Shown here: positions 1 through 11,258 of the stretch, piece after piece | How positions within the stretch are numbered: position 1 is the first letter of the stretch | Layout: every line of letters begins with the position of its first letter | Assembly: GCA_024663395.1 (NCBI GenBank) | Contig: JANFAH010000031.1 | Coordinates: forward strand, 496,001 to 560,000 | Direction of reading: 5' to 3' | DNA: 64,000 nt | Source: Pisolithus tinctorius | Taxonomy: Eukaryota > Basidiomycota > Agaricomycetes > Boletales > Pisolithaceae | Program-made: the position numbers and the translations under genes | The notes under the pieces: model-generated | What the model saw: the letters and a program-made list of their open reading frames with translations, nothing else | Databases searched by the model: none | Told to the model about the DNA's origin: nothing

Positions 1-1230
1 TCACTATTATCAAAAAGAGCGAGTCGTCCCTGTCCTGCGCGCCTCCTCTACATACTGTATGTAGTAGATTGTATCACTATATCAAAGAGAGAGAGCCGTC
101 CTAAAGCGGAGTGGTGCCTACATTGATGCAGAAGAGGTAAGTCCTTTTACCATTTCTACTCTCCTGAACATCGCGCTGATATTTTCCGTTTGGCTAACAT
201 TTATCTCATCTTATCCACTTCGTCTCATAATACAATGAGTGGTATGTGTTTACTTGTCCCGTCCAACGCGCCTCCCCTACATATTTTATATAGTAGATCG
301 TATCATTATCCTTGTTCATCAGATCTGGCCTATGAACTACCGTGCAATGCTGTTCACCACCAAGGCCAAAACTAACCTTCAATGTGACCGTTCCTCGAAC
401 TACACTGGTAACAACACTTCGTCTCGCATCACAATCTGTGGTACGTGTTTCTCTCTGTCTCTGCATCGTTTCTTTTCAGCATACCTTCCTATCATAGATA
501 TGTTTTACGATCTGTCTTCATCGGGTCTACTGATGTTGCTTACCGAACAGAGGGTCAAAAATATGCTTCCATGCTTCCATGCTTCCATTCCCTGAACTAG
601 TTTGTTCGCTCGCATCAACATGTAATCATTTGGTCATCATTCCCTTGTGTAGCTGCGGTGCTGGTAGTACCCACATCTGGGTAAGTTAAGGTGCCAGCGG
701 ATGCTCTGTGACTGTTATATATATATACATATATTACTTCCCTCCAGCTTGAAACACGCACTCTACCAGCTAACTTATCAGCCTGGAGTTTCTAACAAAG
801 TGCGTCAGTTTTTCGTTTCTCATAATCTTGTTCATATGTTTTTTTTCAGTTATTAAATTTCGTTCCGTCGACCCTGTGTCATTGCCATTCGTTCATTCCA
901 TTGACCCCGTGTCGTTTGACATTTTCCCTTGATGGCCGTAAGGTTTTACGAGTCAGCCAGGAAGAAGCCGGTGCCAGTTCAAAAGAGGTGCATACACCTT
1001 TTGGCCGAAAAACATAAATAGGCACTAACTTGCTTTCTTCCTCATCTCTTTTTCTACCCCCAGTCGTTCGTTGAATCACTGACCATGTCCACTCCTTTTT
1101 GCTCTTCATTTGATTTTATACTCTTGCTTGAATTCGAATCAGCAAGGAACCGGGTGACTATGTGTTTCCAGATAACTCCCCCACTGTGTGACTGCGTGTC
1201 TGCTGTGTGATTCTCGCTGTGCCTCCACGA
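1..1230. other. Upstream region with duplicated exon-like segments
   Basis: No complete gene is recognised. A segment near 25-82 is repeated with divergence near 257-314 (both run from gcgcctc through a tac-rich stretch to tagtagat and gtatca). A second pair, cacttcgtctc...gtggtayg near 220-246 and 414-442, is followed each time by a GT donor-like sequence. This suggests duplicated exon-intron units of an upstream gene or of the 5' untranslated part of the gene at 1231. The octamer atgcttcc is repeated three times near 563-590. CpG is not depleted here, in contrast to most of the window. This is inference from pattern only. Confidence 0.3.
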
Positions 1231-4200
1231 ATGTCGCCCTCTGATCCCTCTATGAAGATTGGCCCCCCCGTTGGGGTTCGCAGGTCGAAAAGAATCAAGG
1301 GTACTGCAACATCACCCGGTAAAATCCAACCCGGGCAAGGTGCGAAGAAGCGCCATTGCGCCATCAAACCCGGTACATACACATAATTTACCCTGTCTTC
1401 CATGCTCGTGCTCAACCTCCTTCCAGCAGCACCAACCGGAAACCACGATACTGGTCCTGAGGTTAGAGCTGCATTAGGTCCCTTTTTTTTTTTGGCTTTC
1501 TGACCCTCATTTTCAGCAGGCTGGATCTAGCGTAGCTCGACGTCCAACTCACAAGCCACGTCCACGGTGTCCCTCGCAAGGTTTAACAGAAAAGGAGCGC
1601 GAAGAAGAGTATCTCAATTCCTTTCGCTCGACGATGGTTCCACTGAAAGATGGTACAAAATTGGACCGCTGTACTGCCCTCGAGCAGCTCCGTGGAGGCA
1701 TGATCACTATGCAGGATATAGTCGACGAGGATGATCGTTCAGTGTCGCTGCTAGCTGTCCCCTCCAATACTCCTTCAGACAATGAGGATCATTGTAAACA
1801 ATGTAAGTTCGTATTCTCTTGCGACCATATTCCCTCTCAACATCACCACTAGCTGTCCCCCCCAGTACCACTTCAGATGCGCATCTGCGCCGTGGCCTCC
1901 AGAGCGTGTCCAATGATGAGGATGATCGTGAACAATGTAAGTTTGTATCTATACGCAACCATACCTCTTCTCAACATCACTACCAGCTGTCCCCCCTAAT
2001 ATCCCTTCAGATGCGCATTTGTCCCATGCCCTTCAGAACATGTCCAGCAACGAGGATGATCGTGAACAATGTAAGTTTGTATCCTATGAAGTCATATTCC
2101 CCTTAAAGGCTGACCCCCCAAATGCCCCTTCAGCTCGTCACCTGCCCTGTACCCCTCAGAAGGTCTCCTACAACGACCAGTCCACGGAGAGTGAAGAAGA
2201 TGAGCAAGCGGTCGCAGTTGTTATGCATAGTGAAGACCCTGCTGACTTCGGAGAAGTTTACCATGCAAGCAATGTCGACCACCAACCCTCAGGTATTGTA
2301 TTTAATGGCACTACTTTTATTTACATAGCGCTTATACTCCAAACAGACAACAGTGACGACGAACATAGTGACAGTGACTGGTCCACCACCGTGAGGTACA
2401 ACCTTAAACGTCAGCAGACGGCGAGAGAAATTCGAGCTGGGAATTATGACCTCGACACTCATCCGTCCACCCCTCCTCTTGACTTTCCTTCTTCTGAAGA
2501 TACTGCGGACACTGAAGGTACTGCAGACACTGAAGATACTGGTGAACTTAGAAAGCGCAAAGGGAAATCTACTCGTATTCTGCCCAAGGTCGGTAGACGC
2601 TCTGAATCCAACGAGGATGGGCTTGCTGCAGAGAATGGGCCCCCGACTTTAAGGTGCGGTAGGCTCCCCATCGATGCCTTACAGAAGGCACAGGCACTCG
2701 GTGCGCGCACCACTCAAGAGGCCCAAGCCATTGCCGATGAATATGGAAAAACACTTGTGTCGATTATGGCCGCCACTGGGCTCACTACTAAAGCTACCCA
2801 GGCTGAATCAGTTTGGAACATACATCAGGCTTGGTATGTGAGTACCAACCCTAAATTGTCCGACGGTGAGTACCTTTGTGTTCGTTTCCCTCCTCGATCC
2901 TGACTTGGTCATAGAATCCATGAATGATTACTACAGCCGCCAGATGAAACATTATGAGAGTCATAAAGATGAGGGAGAACATCCTGAGCTGTGGGCGAAA
3001 ATTCGGAAGTTCTGGAATGAGAGTATCAACGGTACCAAGGACATGAGTTCGAAGGCGATGGTCAGCCGGGTAATGACGTGCAGGGATTCCTTCACACAAT
3101 CAGTTCGTGATGTTCCCCTTTCCCCCCCCCTGTTTTGTTTTTCTGATTCATGGTATAATTATATCTTCGTGCAGGCGCAAACATGGAGTAATGTGGAGGG
3201 CATCCATGTTTTTGGATGCGTCATTTATAGTGGAAATGACGAAGCTGCGCGCCAAGCTCAAGGTGTCTTTGCTGGCTCTTCGCTCTGCATGCAACTTGCA
3301 AGCGAGAGGCAGACAGATGTTGCGAAATTATTGGATTTTCTCTCTACAATTATCAAGTGAGTACAATCATTGCGGGTCGGGTTTACACTGACAATTTACT
3401 CTAGATATAAGATCCTTGACTCTGCTGCTTCTGTCCCGCTACCCAACTTTGCCCTGTTATCACAAAAGTCATATGACCGCGCTCTTGCATTACAATCCCA
3501 GGAAGTCAGACACAATCGAAATCGGCGTATCCTACCCCTGATGATCTCGCAGAAGTTCCGTAAGTCACTACAACTATCTCTATCTGATCTACTAGCTGAA
3601 GCCCCACAGATGAAGCCGAGATCAAGTGTGGGCAGAAGAACGTTCCATGGAAGGTGCTGCTAGACCTGCTCTTCGTCCACAAGCATACCATTGTTGATTG
3701 GCCAGCTGGAGTTCCGGCGGTTGGTCCTGATTTCAATGTGAAGCGCCTCAACACCGACGAGCTCCGTGCTCTCACTGTTCCATTTTTGAAAGAGCAGATG
3801 GAACAAGATTACAATTTGGAGGCTCCAGCAGAGGAGGAAGAAGACCACTTTGTGCCAGTACCTGCTTCGTCGTTTTATCTCAAGCATTGGACAGCTGGTG
3901 AGTATAACTGATCTTGCACAATTATGCTGGCCTGACTAACGTGAATTATTCAGACCAGCTTCAGCTGTTGCGCGAAGCTGACCCGAATGCCTTTGACATT
4001 CCATTAGTAGTGAATACGCTTCATCACTCCCTTTGCCTCGTTTCCGACTCGCAAGCATTTGTCAAAGCGCTCCCCCCAACAATGCACCGAAAGGGCCCTG
4101 ACCAGGAGGCAGCCCCTTGTCTCCCCCCACCCCCAGCCGAAGCACAACCCCACCCACGCACACGAGGCCGTGCAGCACCAAACACCCGCAATGCTCGTCG

Positions 4201-4604
4201 ACCCCCTCCAGCATCCGAGTATTCACCTCTTCCTCCCTCATCACCGCCTGACAACTCACCTTGCTCGTCTCCTCCACGAGCTACGCATGATCCTGCTCTG
4301 GTAGCACGTCATCTACAACATGGTACCTCCCACAGCCGCTCTCCAACCCTGCACTCCCACCGCCGCCCCTGCCACCGATCACAGAAGCGTCATCGAGAAT
4401 ATCCAGAAGACAGAAGCGAGAATGATGCAGGCCCATCACAGGGAAGGTCCCACCGCAGGTATGCTGTTAGTCTGACCTGAATGCGTTATACTGACCCAAT
4501 GCAGTGTGGTTGAGTATGTTTATCGGAGCCCCCCACGCAAGAGACACCACTATCCATCTGATGATGAAGATGGCTACCCCCGTAATCGTTATATCCGCTA
4601 CTGA
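1231..4604 (+). CDS. Uncharacterised 13-exon gene
   Basis: Exons fit at 1231-1372, 1427-1461, 1517-1802, 1877-1936, 2011-2070, 2134-2292, 2347-2865, 2915-3102, 3175-3356, 3405-3559, 3610-3897, 3954-4458 and 4505-4604. They sum to 2679 nt, one open frame of 892 codons plus TGA, and every junction keeps phase with GT-AG introns of 49-74 bp. The start ATG at 1231 precedes a basic RRSKRIKG stretch. The middle is acidic (SDDEHSDSDW, EEDEQ). A globular part follows (HPELWAKIRKFW, VPWKVLLDLLFVHKHTIVDW). The end is proline, arginine and histidine rich, finishing YPRNRYIRY. I recognise no domain and assign no function. Intron 2 uses a weak GTTAGA donor, chosen because the alternative donor gives a stop. 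CpG content is normal, so it is probably a live, unmethylated gene, perhaps lineage specific. Confidence 0.75.
1748..2160 (+). repeat. Tandemly duplicated exon-intron modules
   Basis: Inside the gene at 1231-4604 a unit of about 130 bp is repeated. Each starts with a ctgtccccYccaataY...cttcag stretch and ends in gaacaatgtaagttYg. Exons 1877-1936 and 2011-2070 are both exactly 60 nt, both begin and end in phase 1, and encode 20 related residues (YAHL..., ending EDDREQ). The preceding exon tail (ending at 1802) and the start of the exon at 2134 are more diverged copies. In the first copy the ctgtcccc...cttcag stretch lies inside the exon; in the later copies it is the 3' end of the intron. Confidence 0.75.
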
Positions 4605-4644
4605 GGTACGTTATGTACACCTATGTTACATACCCCCATCTTCA

Positions 4645-5101
4645 CTGATTACATGCATAACCCAGTGCTCGTTGATGATACCCCCCTCCCCATTCATTAG
4701 TACTATGGACACCGATCCTTACCTTTCAGCGAGCACCACCCCACATGGCCGTTGCTGCGGAGGTATGTCATACGCATTTCGATTACCATCTCATCCCCAC
4801 TGATTCTATGCATGACCCAGTTGCTCGCCAATGATACCCTTCCTACCCTCATACTTTCCATTCGTTAACACTGTAGATACAGAGTCGAAGACTTCATCCC
4901 CACTGACTCTATACATGGCCCAGCATTCGCCAATGATACCCTTCCTACCCTCGTACTTCCCATTCATTAACACTGTAGATACAGAGTCGAAGACTTCATC
5001 CCCACTAATTCTATACATGGCCCAGTGTTTGCCAATGATACCCTTCCTACCCTCGTACTTCCCATTCATTAATGCTGTAGATACAGAGTCGAAGACTGTT
5101 T
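4645..5101 (+). repeat. ~101-104 bp tandem repeat downstream of the gene
   Basis: Three clear copies start near 4792, 4896 and 4997, each running from catccccact through atgatacccttcctaccct to a common gtagatacagagtcgaagact end. A more diverged copy lies near 4645-4720, overlapping the region just after the stop codon. Antisense open frames here only reflect the repeat. It may be a duplicated 3' exon or intron module, but coding content is not demonstrated. Confidence 0.8.
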
Positions 5102-5870
5102 AATCTTACAGTGTGTTGCCTTACATACTGTGTTGCTGGATACCTCAAAGTCCAGTCTGAAATTTGGTTTGTCCTGTGTGTTTTTGCTGGACTGGTGACA
5201 CCTATCTTGTTGGAGATTATAAAGTGCCAGTGTGGTGGTGACTTAGGTGCGCTTCAGCCATGCTTACATAATCACCTTAGAGGCATACATAGTGATACAT
5301 TCCCTTCACTATTCCCTCAGTAGTTTCACACCTACTGAGGTAGCCTATAGGTTTCAATATATCTGTGGCATGGTCTGACCTGCCCATTGTTTTTTTGGGA
5401 GGTGTCTGATGATTCATGATTTGTAGAGGGGCTGATGTGCATGACTACATCCCTTGTTTGTGCTGTCCTCTTTGCCAGTACTAGTGCAGTCTCACAGTGA
5501 TGAACATGATGCACATGTCTTCAGCTTGGCTACCTGGCTGAGATGGGCACTGAGCAGTTCCCCCCTATTACTGACCTTGAAATTCACTTGTTCTCAGGAT
5601 GCTTTGGAGTTGAAGGCTCATTCAAAAGCAAAGGTTGATGATGAAGCCATCCTGTTCTCAACTCCTGGCTTTACCAATTTCTTAAAAGCTGTTGTCCACA
5701 TTTCATTCCTCCCCCACTGCATGCTATGTCTGGGGACTGTGCAGTGTGCCTACTCATTCCCTATGATTGAAAACTTGGTGATGCACACAAATCAAAACAT
5801 GCACTATGTTTAGTAGGCAAGACATAATTTTGTAACTTTACAATTGAGCATAAACTGACTTGACCTTGCT
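5102..5870. other. CpG-poor stretch, nothing recognised
   Basis: Short open frames only, none with a recognisable protein. The region is CpG-poor like the pseudogene that follows and may belong to the same decayed block. Confidence 0.4.
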
Positions 5871-6248
5871 CGTGAATGGTCACTGCAGAACCCAAAGGTT
5901 CATATATCAATGTCTGACAGATATCCACCTGTGTCAGGTGGCAGAGTTGTAGGAGGAAAGTGTATACCATTTAGCTTCCACCATTGGATGTTACCTCACT
6001 TTACCAAGGATGACTTCAGTTCAGAGGTGAGTGGATTGATGGAGAACCATACCTGTGTGGGCTGACCCTGCAGGAGTTCTGTTTCCATGCCATGGTTGGT
6101 CAAGAAGCTCTCATTGATACTGTTGTCAATGGTGGAGACAGGCTATATCCAATGATGTCTCATCAAGGTGCTGGAGGATGTCATGGTCTACTATGGCAGT
6201 GTGGTGCATGATCCATTGGGTGACCTCATCCAGTTCATGTACAAAGAG
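5871..6248 (+). pseudogene. RPB1 (RNA polymerase II largest subunit) fragment A
   Basis: The translation, across frame changes, matches the conserved central region of RPB1 in order: GSYINV...QI, then [16 protein letters not shown], then LTLQEFCFHAMVGQEALID, then VLEDVMVYYGSVVHDPLGD followed by LIQFMY. In the family these parts surround the bridge helix and trigger loop ([35 protein letters not shown]...LGD.IQFIYGEDG). The GYIQRRL part is degenerate, there are stops and frameshifts, and CpG is almost absent. It is a dead fragment, not a polymerase gene. The gene identity is from recalled family motifs, without alignment. Confidence 0.85.
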
Positions 6249-7015
6249 ATGGTTGGTGTGACCCAGGGCAGTCTGATATATATTGTCTTCTGCAAGAAAG
6301 GTCCTGTCATGTGTCAGGTCTTCACTGGTATACAAATGGTCATCAACTACTGACTTTTCCATAATGGTTTCAGTATCAGCAATGGTGATCTATTGCTGGA
6401 CTGAAAGTGACAAGCTTCATCACCAAAGAAAATTGCAGAAAGGAAGCAGAGGGTCCAGGAGATTATTGATGATGCATATCACAACTGCTTGAAGGCCATG
6501 GCTAGCATGACCATCCTAGAATCCTTCAAAAGTATGGTTGAGTGTGAATTTAACCTTGATTGTGACCATTCTGGTTGATATGTGCAGGAGCACTTGAAGG
6601 AGGACAACAATGTCAAGCAGATGGTTACTGCAGGATCAAAATGTTCATATATCAATGTCTCACAGATGTCTGTCTGTGTTGGGCAGCAGAGTGGAAAGAA
6701 AGTGTATACCATTCAGCTTCCACCATTGGACATTACCTCATTGTGCAGGGAGTTCAAGCACAAGTACTGTGTTGATGTTACAGGCAAGAAGGGTGGCTTC
6801 CATGCTGGAGTTCGGCGGATTGGTATTGATTACTCCCCACTACATGCCTGTCAAGTTGTAAACTATCATTCACAATGCTATTTAGATCTTCCACATTGAG
6901 CACTGCAAGCCTAGCATCCTTGAACCAGGATACATTGTCAACAAAGTCCACCAACTCATGTAGAAGCTGCTGGCTGTGCTGGGTGATGATGAACTCAGCA
7001 GGAAAGGTTGGACCT
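6249..7015 (+). pseudogene. RPB1 fragment B, rearranged relative to fragment A
   Basis: This piece starts upstream of fragment A in RPB1 order: VGVTQGSLIYIVF, VFTGIQMVINY-stop-[61 protein letters not shown]. It then jumps after the LPH position (about 6745) straight to [18 protein letters not shown], and after another gap to [18 protein letters not shown] and LLAVLGDDELSRKG. The LPHFTKDD to QFMY block missing here is the block present in fragment A. Stops occur where the family has W, R or Q (NY-stop-LF, SG-stop-YVQ, NAI-stop-IF, LM-stop-KLL), each explained by one C-to-T or G-to-A change. Confidence 0.85.
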
Positions 7016-7189
7016 CCTACACCTGCAGGCACACCTGTGATGATCATTAATTATATGTATGACACTCCTTGCATGCTTGTCTTGATGTTGTTGTACTGCA
7101 TGTACCATATCAAGGTGGGCACTTGTGGCATCCAGGGATGCCCAGAAGGCTTATGGTGTGCTAGGTGATTGATGTCAAGGGTAGGGATC

Positions 7190-9435
7190 TGCCATGTCAA
7201 GGATGGAAAATCTCCAACTTGACATGGAGAATCCCTAGTGGGCCATGGAGAATGCCCAGCTAGACCATGTAGAATCCCCAACATGACATGGAGAATCTCC
7301 ACCTTTGATATGGAGAATCTCCAACATGGCATGGAGAATCCCCATCCTTGACATGGAGAACCTCCACAGGTCATGGAGAATCCCCAGTGGGCCATGGAGA
7401 ATCCCCAACATGGCATGGAGAATCCCTGGTGGGCCATGGAGAATCCCCAACATGGCATGGAGAATCCGCAGTGGGCCACGGAGAATCTCCAACATGGCAT
7501 GGAGAATCCCCATCCTTGACATGGAGAATCTCCACAGGTCATGGAGAATCCCCACACTTGATATGGAGAATCTCCAACATGACATGGAGAATCCCCAGTG
7601 GGCCATGGAGAATCCCCAACATGGCATGGAGAATCCCCAGCGGGCTGTGGAGAATCCCCAGTGGGCTGTGGAGAATCCCCAGCGGGCTGTGGAGAATCCC
7701 CAATGTGGCATGGAGAATCCCCACCCTTGACATGGAGAATCTCCAACATGTCATGGAGAATCCCCAGTAGGCCATGGGGAATCTCCAACATGACATGGAG
7801 AATCCCCAGTAGGCCATGGGGAATCCCCAACATGACATAGAGAATCCCCATTTTTGACATGGAGAATCCCCAATGGGCCATGGAGAATCCCCAACATGGC
7901 ATGGAGAATCCCCAGTGGGCCATGGAGAATCCCCAACATGGCATGGAGAATCCCCGGTGGGCCATGGAGAATCCCCAACATGGCATGGAGAATCCCCAGT
8001 GGGCCACGGAGAATCTCCAACATGGCATGGAGAATCCCCATCCTTGACATGGAGAATCTCCACAGGTCATGGAGAATCCCCACACTTGATATGGAGAATC
8101 TCCAACATGACATGGAGAATCCCCAGTGGGCCATGGAGAATCCCCAACATGGCATGGAGAATCCCCAGTGGGCTGTGGAGAATCCCCAGTGGGCTGTGGA
8201 GAATCCCCAGCGGGCTGTGGAGAATCCCCAATGTGGCATGGAGAATCCCCAACATGGCATGGAGAATCCCCACCCTTGACATGGAGAATCTCCAACATGT
8301 CATGGAGAATCCCCAGTAGGCCATGGGGAATCTCCAACATGACATGGAGAATCCCCAGTAGGCCATGGGGAATCTCCAACATGACATGGAGAATCCCCAA
8401 CATGGCATGGAGAATCTCCAACATGACATGGAGAATCCCCAGTAGGCCATGGGGAATCCCCAACATGACATAGAGAATCCCCATTTTTGACATGGAGAAT
8501 CCCCAATGGGCCATGGAGAATCCCCAACATGGCATGGAGAATCCCCAGTGGGCCATGGAGAATCCCCAACATGGCATGGAGAATCCCCAGTGGGCCATGG
8601 AGAATCCCCAACATGGCATGGAGAATCCCCACCCTTGACATGGAGAATCTCCAACATGTCATGGAGAATCCCCAGTAGGCCATGGAGAATCCCCAACATG
8701 GCATGGAGAATCTCCAACATGACATGGAGAATCCCCAGTAGGCCATGGGGAATCCCCAATGGGCCATGGAGAATCCCCAACATGGCATGGAGAATCCCCG
8801 GTGGGCCATGGAGAATCCCCAACATGGCATGGAGAATCCCCAGTGGGCCATGGAGAATCCCCAACATGGCATGGAGAATCCCCAGCGGGCTGTGGAGAAT
8901 CCCCAGTGGGCTGTGGAGAATCCCCAATGTGGCATGGAGAATCCCCAGTGGGCCATGGAGAATCCCCATCCTTGACATGGAGAATCTCCACAGGTCATGG
9001 AGAATCCCCACACTTGACATGGAGAATCTCCAACATGGCATGGAGAATCCCCAATGGGCCATGGAGAATCTCCAACATGGCATGGAGAATCCCCAGTGGG
9101 CCATGGAGAATCTCCAACATGGCATGGAGAATCCCCAGTGGGCCATGGAGAATCCCCAACATGGCATGGAGAATCCCCATCCTTGACATGGAGAATCTCC
9201 AACATGACATGGAGAATCCCCAGTGGGACATGGAGAATCTCCAACATGACTTGGAGAATCCCCAGTGGGCCATGGAGAATCCCCAACATGGCATGGAGAA
9301 TCTCCATCCTTGACATGGAGAATCTCGAACCCCCACAGGCCATGGGTAATCTCCAACATGACATGGAGAATCCCCACACTTGACAAGGAGAATCCCCAAC
9401 ATGACATAGACTCAATCCCCAGCAGGACATGGAGT
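7190..9435. repeat. 2.2 kb minisatellite of 21-22 bp units
   Basis: About 105 tandem units share the core atggagaatcYcca followed by a variable tail (gtgggcc, acatggc, tccttgac, cgggctg). Most units are 21 bp, some 22. Because 21 is divisible by three, long open frames appear in several frames on both strands (for example a 522-codon one on the minus strand); these are repeat artefacts. Higher-order blocks recur: the stretch around 7519-7700 resembles 8046-8240, and a block with tttttgac recurs near 7850 and 8483. Diverged units of the same core also occur near 10440-10500. The 175 bp before it (7016-7189) holds nothing recognised. Confidence 0.95.
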
Positions 9436-10065
9436 ATGCACTTAGAGGATCACCTTCTCTGTCCTTTACACCAACTGCTGATATACCTTGTGGTGTTGTT
9501 AGTGTTTGAGCCACTCAACAGTTCATTTGTTCATAGAACAATACTCTCTGCTTCATGTTCCTTGTCTCCATCATCTCACACCTGTGTGATTTTCCTGGTG
9601 ACAAAGAGGTGATGGTAGTGTCCCAACTTCTGAAAATCACAGGGTTTTTTCAATGGTATATTTGTTGACTTCATCATGGGAGCTTGTTGGTGTCCAAACT
9701 GTCCTCCATCATCTTGTTGGAGCAGCATGAAGGGCAGGGTGAGCTAAAGCACAGGGTAGGTTAGTTTGAGTGCATCAGGATGAGTGGAGTGTTTGGTCAG
9801 GGGGATGTTTCCTGAGAGTTAACACCCAGATGATTCTGTTGTCATATGCAGAAGGTGTCATTCTACCTCCCCTTTCCTCTATCATCTGCCCTGCCCCTTT
9901 CTCCCCCTGTACCACTCACCTGCTTTCTGTTCTCCTCCATCCCCCCTGCCTTTCAAGGAATCCTCCTGATCACCTAGGATTCCAATGCAAGTGCCATAAT
10001 TGATGGTCTCAAGTTGTGTCACTCTGTAAGAATGGCTTCCAACTTTCCATGGTCTGGGAAAATGG
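9436..10065. other. Unassigned sequence
   Basis: No convincing gene or repeat between the two minisatellites. Short frames only, CpG-poor, with a pyrimidine-rich stretch near 9860-9960. Confidence 0.4.
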
Positions 10066-10373
10066 GTCTATTTAGCCTGGGGAAAGCCAAGGATCAACCT
10101 GGAAAGCAGGTCTATTTAGCCTGGGGAAAGCCCAGGTTCACCCTGGCAAGTGGGTCTATTTGGCCTGGGGAAATCCCAGGATCAATCTGGAAAGCAGGTC
10201 TATTTAGCCTGGGGAAAGCCCAGGTTCACCCTGGCAAGTGGGTCTATTTAGCCTGGGGAAATCCCAGGTTCAACCTGGAAAGCAGGTCTATTTAGCCTGG
10301 GGAAAGCCCAGGATCAACCTGGAAAGGGGGTCTATTTAGCCTGGAGAAAGTCCAATTTGGACCCCAGCTACCC
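10066..10373. repeat. 44 bp minisatellite, 7 copies
   Basis: gtctattt(a/g)gcctgg begins at 10066, 10110, 10154, 10198, 10242, 10286 and 10330, an exact 44 bp period. Copies largely alternate between a caacctggaaag type and a caccctggcaag type, suggesting an 88 bp higher-order unit. Confidence 0.95.
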
Positions 10374-10545
10374 TTTCATTTGATGTATAATATATATATA
10401 TTATGGAGAAAACATTTTCTCCATCCCTATTAAATTGCTGCTCTGGAGAATCTCCAGCTAGGCAATGGAGAATCTCCAGGAATGGTGGTGGAGAATCCCC
10501 AAAAGTTGGGAATTCCCACCAAAATGACACCTATTAGGTTAATAC
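10374..10545. other. AT palindrome and stray minisatellite units
   Basis: A perfect AT palindrome (aatatatatatatt) lies near 10388-10401. Three ggagaatcYcc units related to the 7.2-9.4 kb minisatellite lie near 10444-10500. Confidence 0.6.
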
Positions 10546-11258
10546 TTATATCAAAATCTCCAGACCTAATAGGTCTCCGAGGGGGGTTGACTGAAGTGCC
10601 TTCCCCTTGCCTGTACTATCTGTCTGTTGCCTCACTGGTTGTCCAGTCCCCCTCGAAGACTCCCCTGCTTCAGTGTTGCTGGGTGTGCAGCCTTGACCTT
10701 CACCTATCATCGTTGCTGCCTGTCTGTGGGTGTGCATAGACAGTTCTCTTGTCAACCTCTCTGCCTTGAGCTGTGCTCTCAACTCTACCCTCTCCTGGTA
10801 GTCTTCGAAGATGTCATCGATGTGGATACACCTCTGCTCCACTGGGCACTGGAGGTCAGCAATGGCGATGGCACCTGGAACTAAAAGGTTTTGGCACATC
10901 ACCGATTCCTCAGTGTACTCACGCATGCACTCGTCGTGAACCTTCAGTACAGTAATTCCGTTGTCATTGACGTATTGCCACCATGAGCGAATGATGGCCT
11001 GCAGAACTCTGTCAACATGCAACACATGGCAGTGGAAGGTTTACTCACCCAAGTCTTGTCCCAGTCCTCCACCCATGCATAGATCATATCCAAACTCTCC
11101 TCTGGCTGTGGCGCCACCTCGATCAGGTCCCAGACGTGCCCTAGAGCTGCAGCGAGCGCCGTGGTCGCCTGGTCCCTCATGCTGAACACAGGACGCACAT
11201 CATTGACAGAGTAGGCTTGCATGGTAGTTGGCAAGAGTTGCGAGAGTCTGAGAAGCAA
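10546..11258 (-). CDS. Small two-exon gene of unknown function
   Basis: Exon 1 runs 11258-11049 (70 codons, ATG to ...EDWDKTW). A 50 bp intron (11048-10999, GTGAGT...CTGCAG) keeps phase 0 into exon 2 (10998-10546), which opens AIIRSWWQYVND and ends ...LGLEILI and stop. The product is about 220 residues with a probable helical, charged middle (FEDYQERVELRAQLKAERL) and a low-complexity S/T/Q-rich tail. No domain is recognised. A 40 bp intron using a nearer acceptor was rejected because it breaks the frame. CpG is partly retained. A 75 bp piece with similarity to exon 1 lies at 22931-23005, so it may belong to a repeated family. The start could lie further upstream. Confidence 0.5.

Noticed and set aside
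7051..8619. 522-codon open frame on the minus strand and many similar frames to 9514
   Set aside because: They are by-products of a 21 bp tandem unit, open in several frames on both strands, with no biased codon use.
7190..10373. Possible CRISPR array
   Set aside because: Units are contiguous minisatellite repeats without unique spacers, in a eukaryotic genome.
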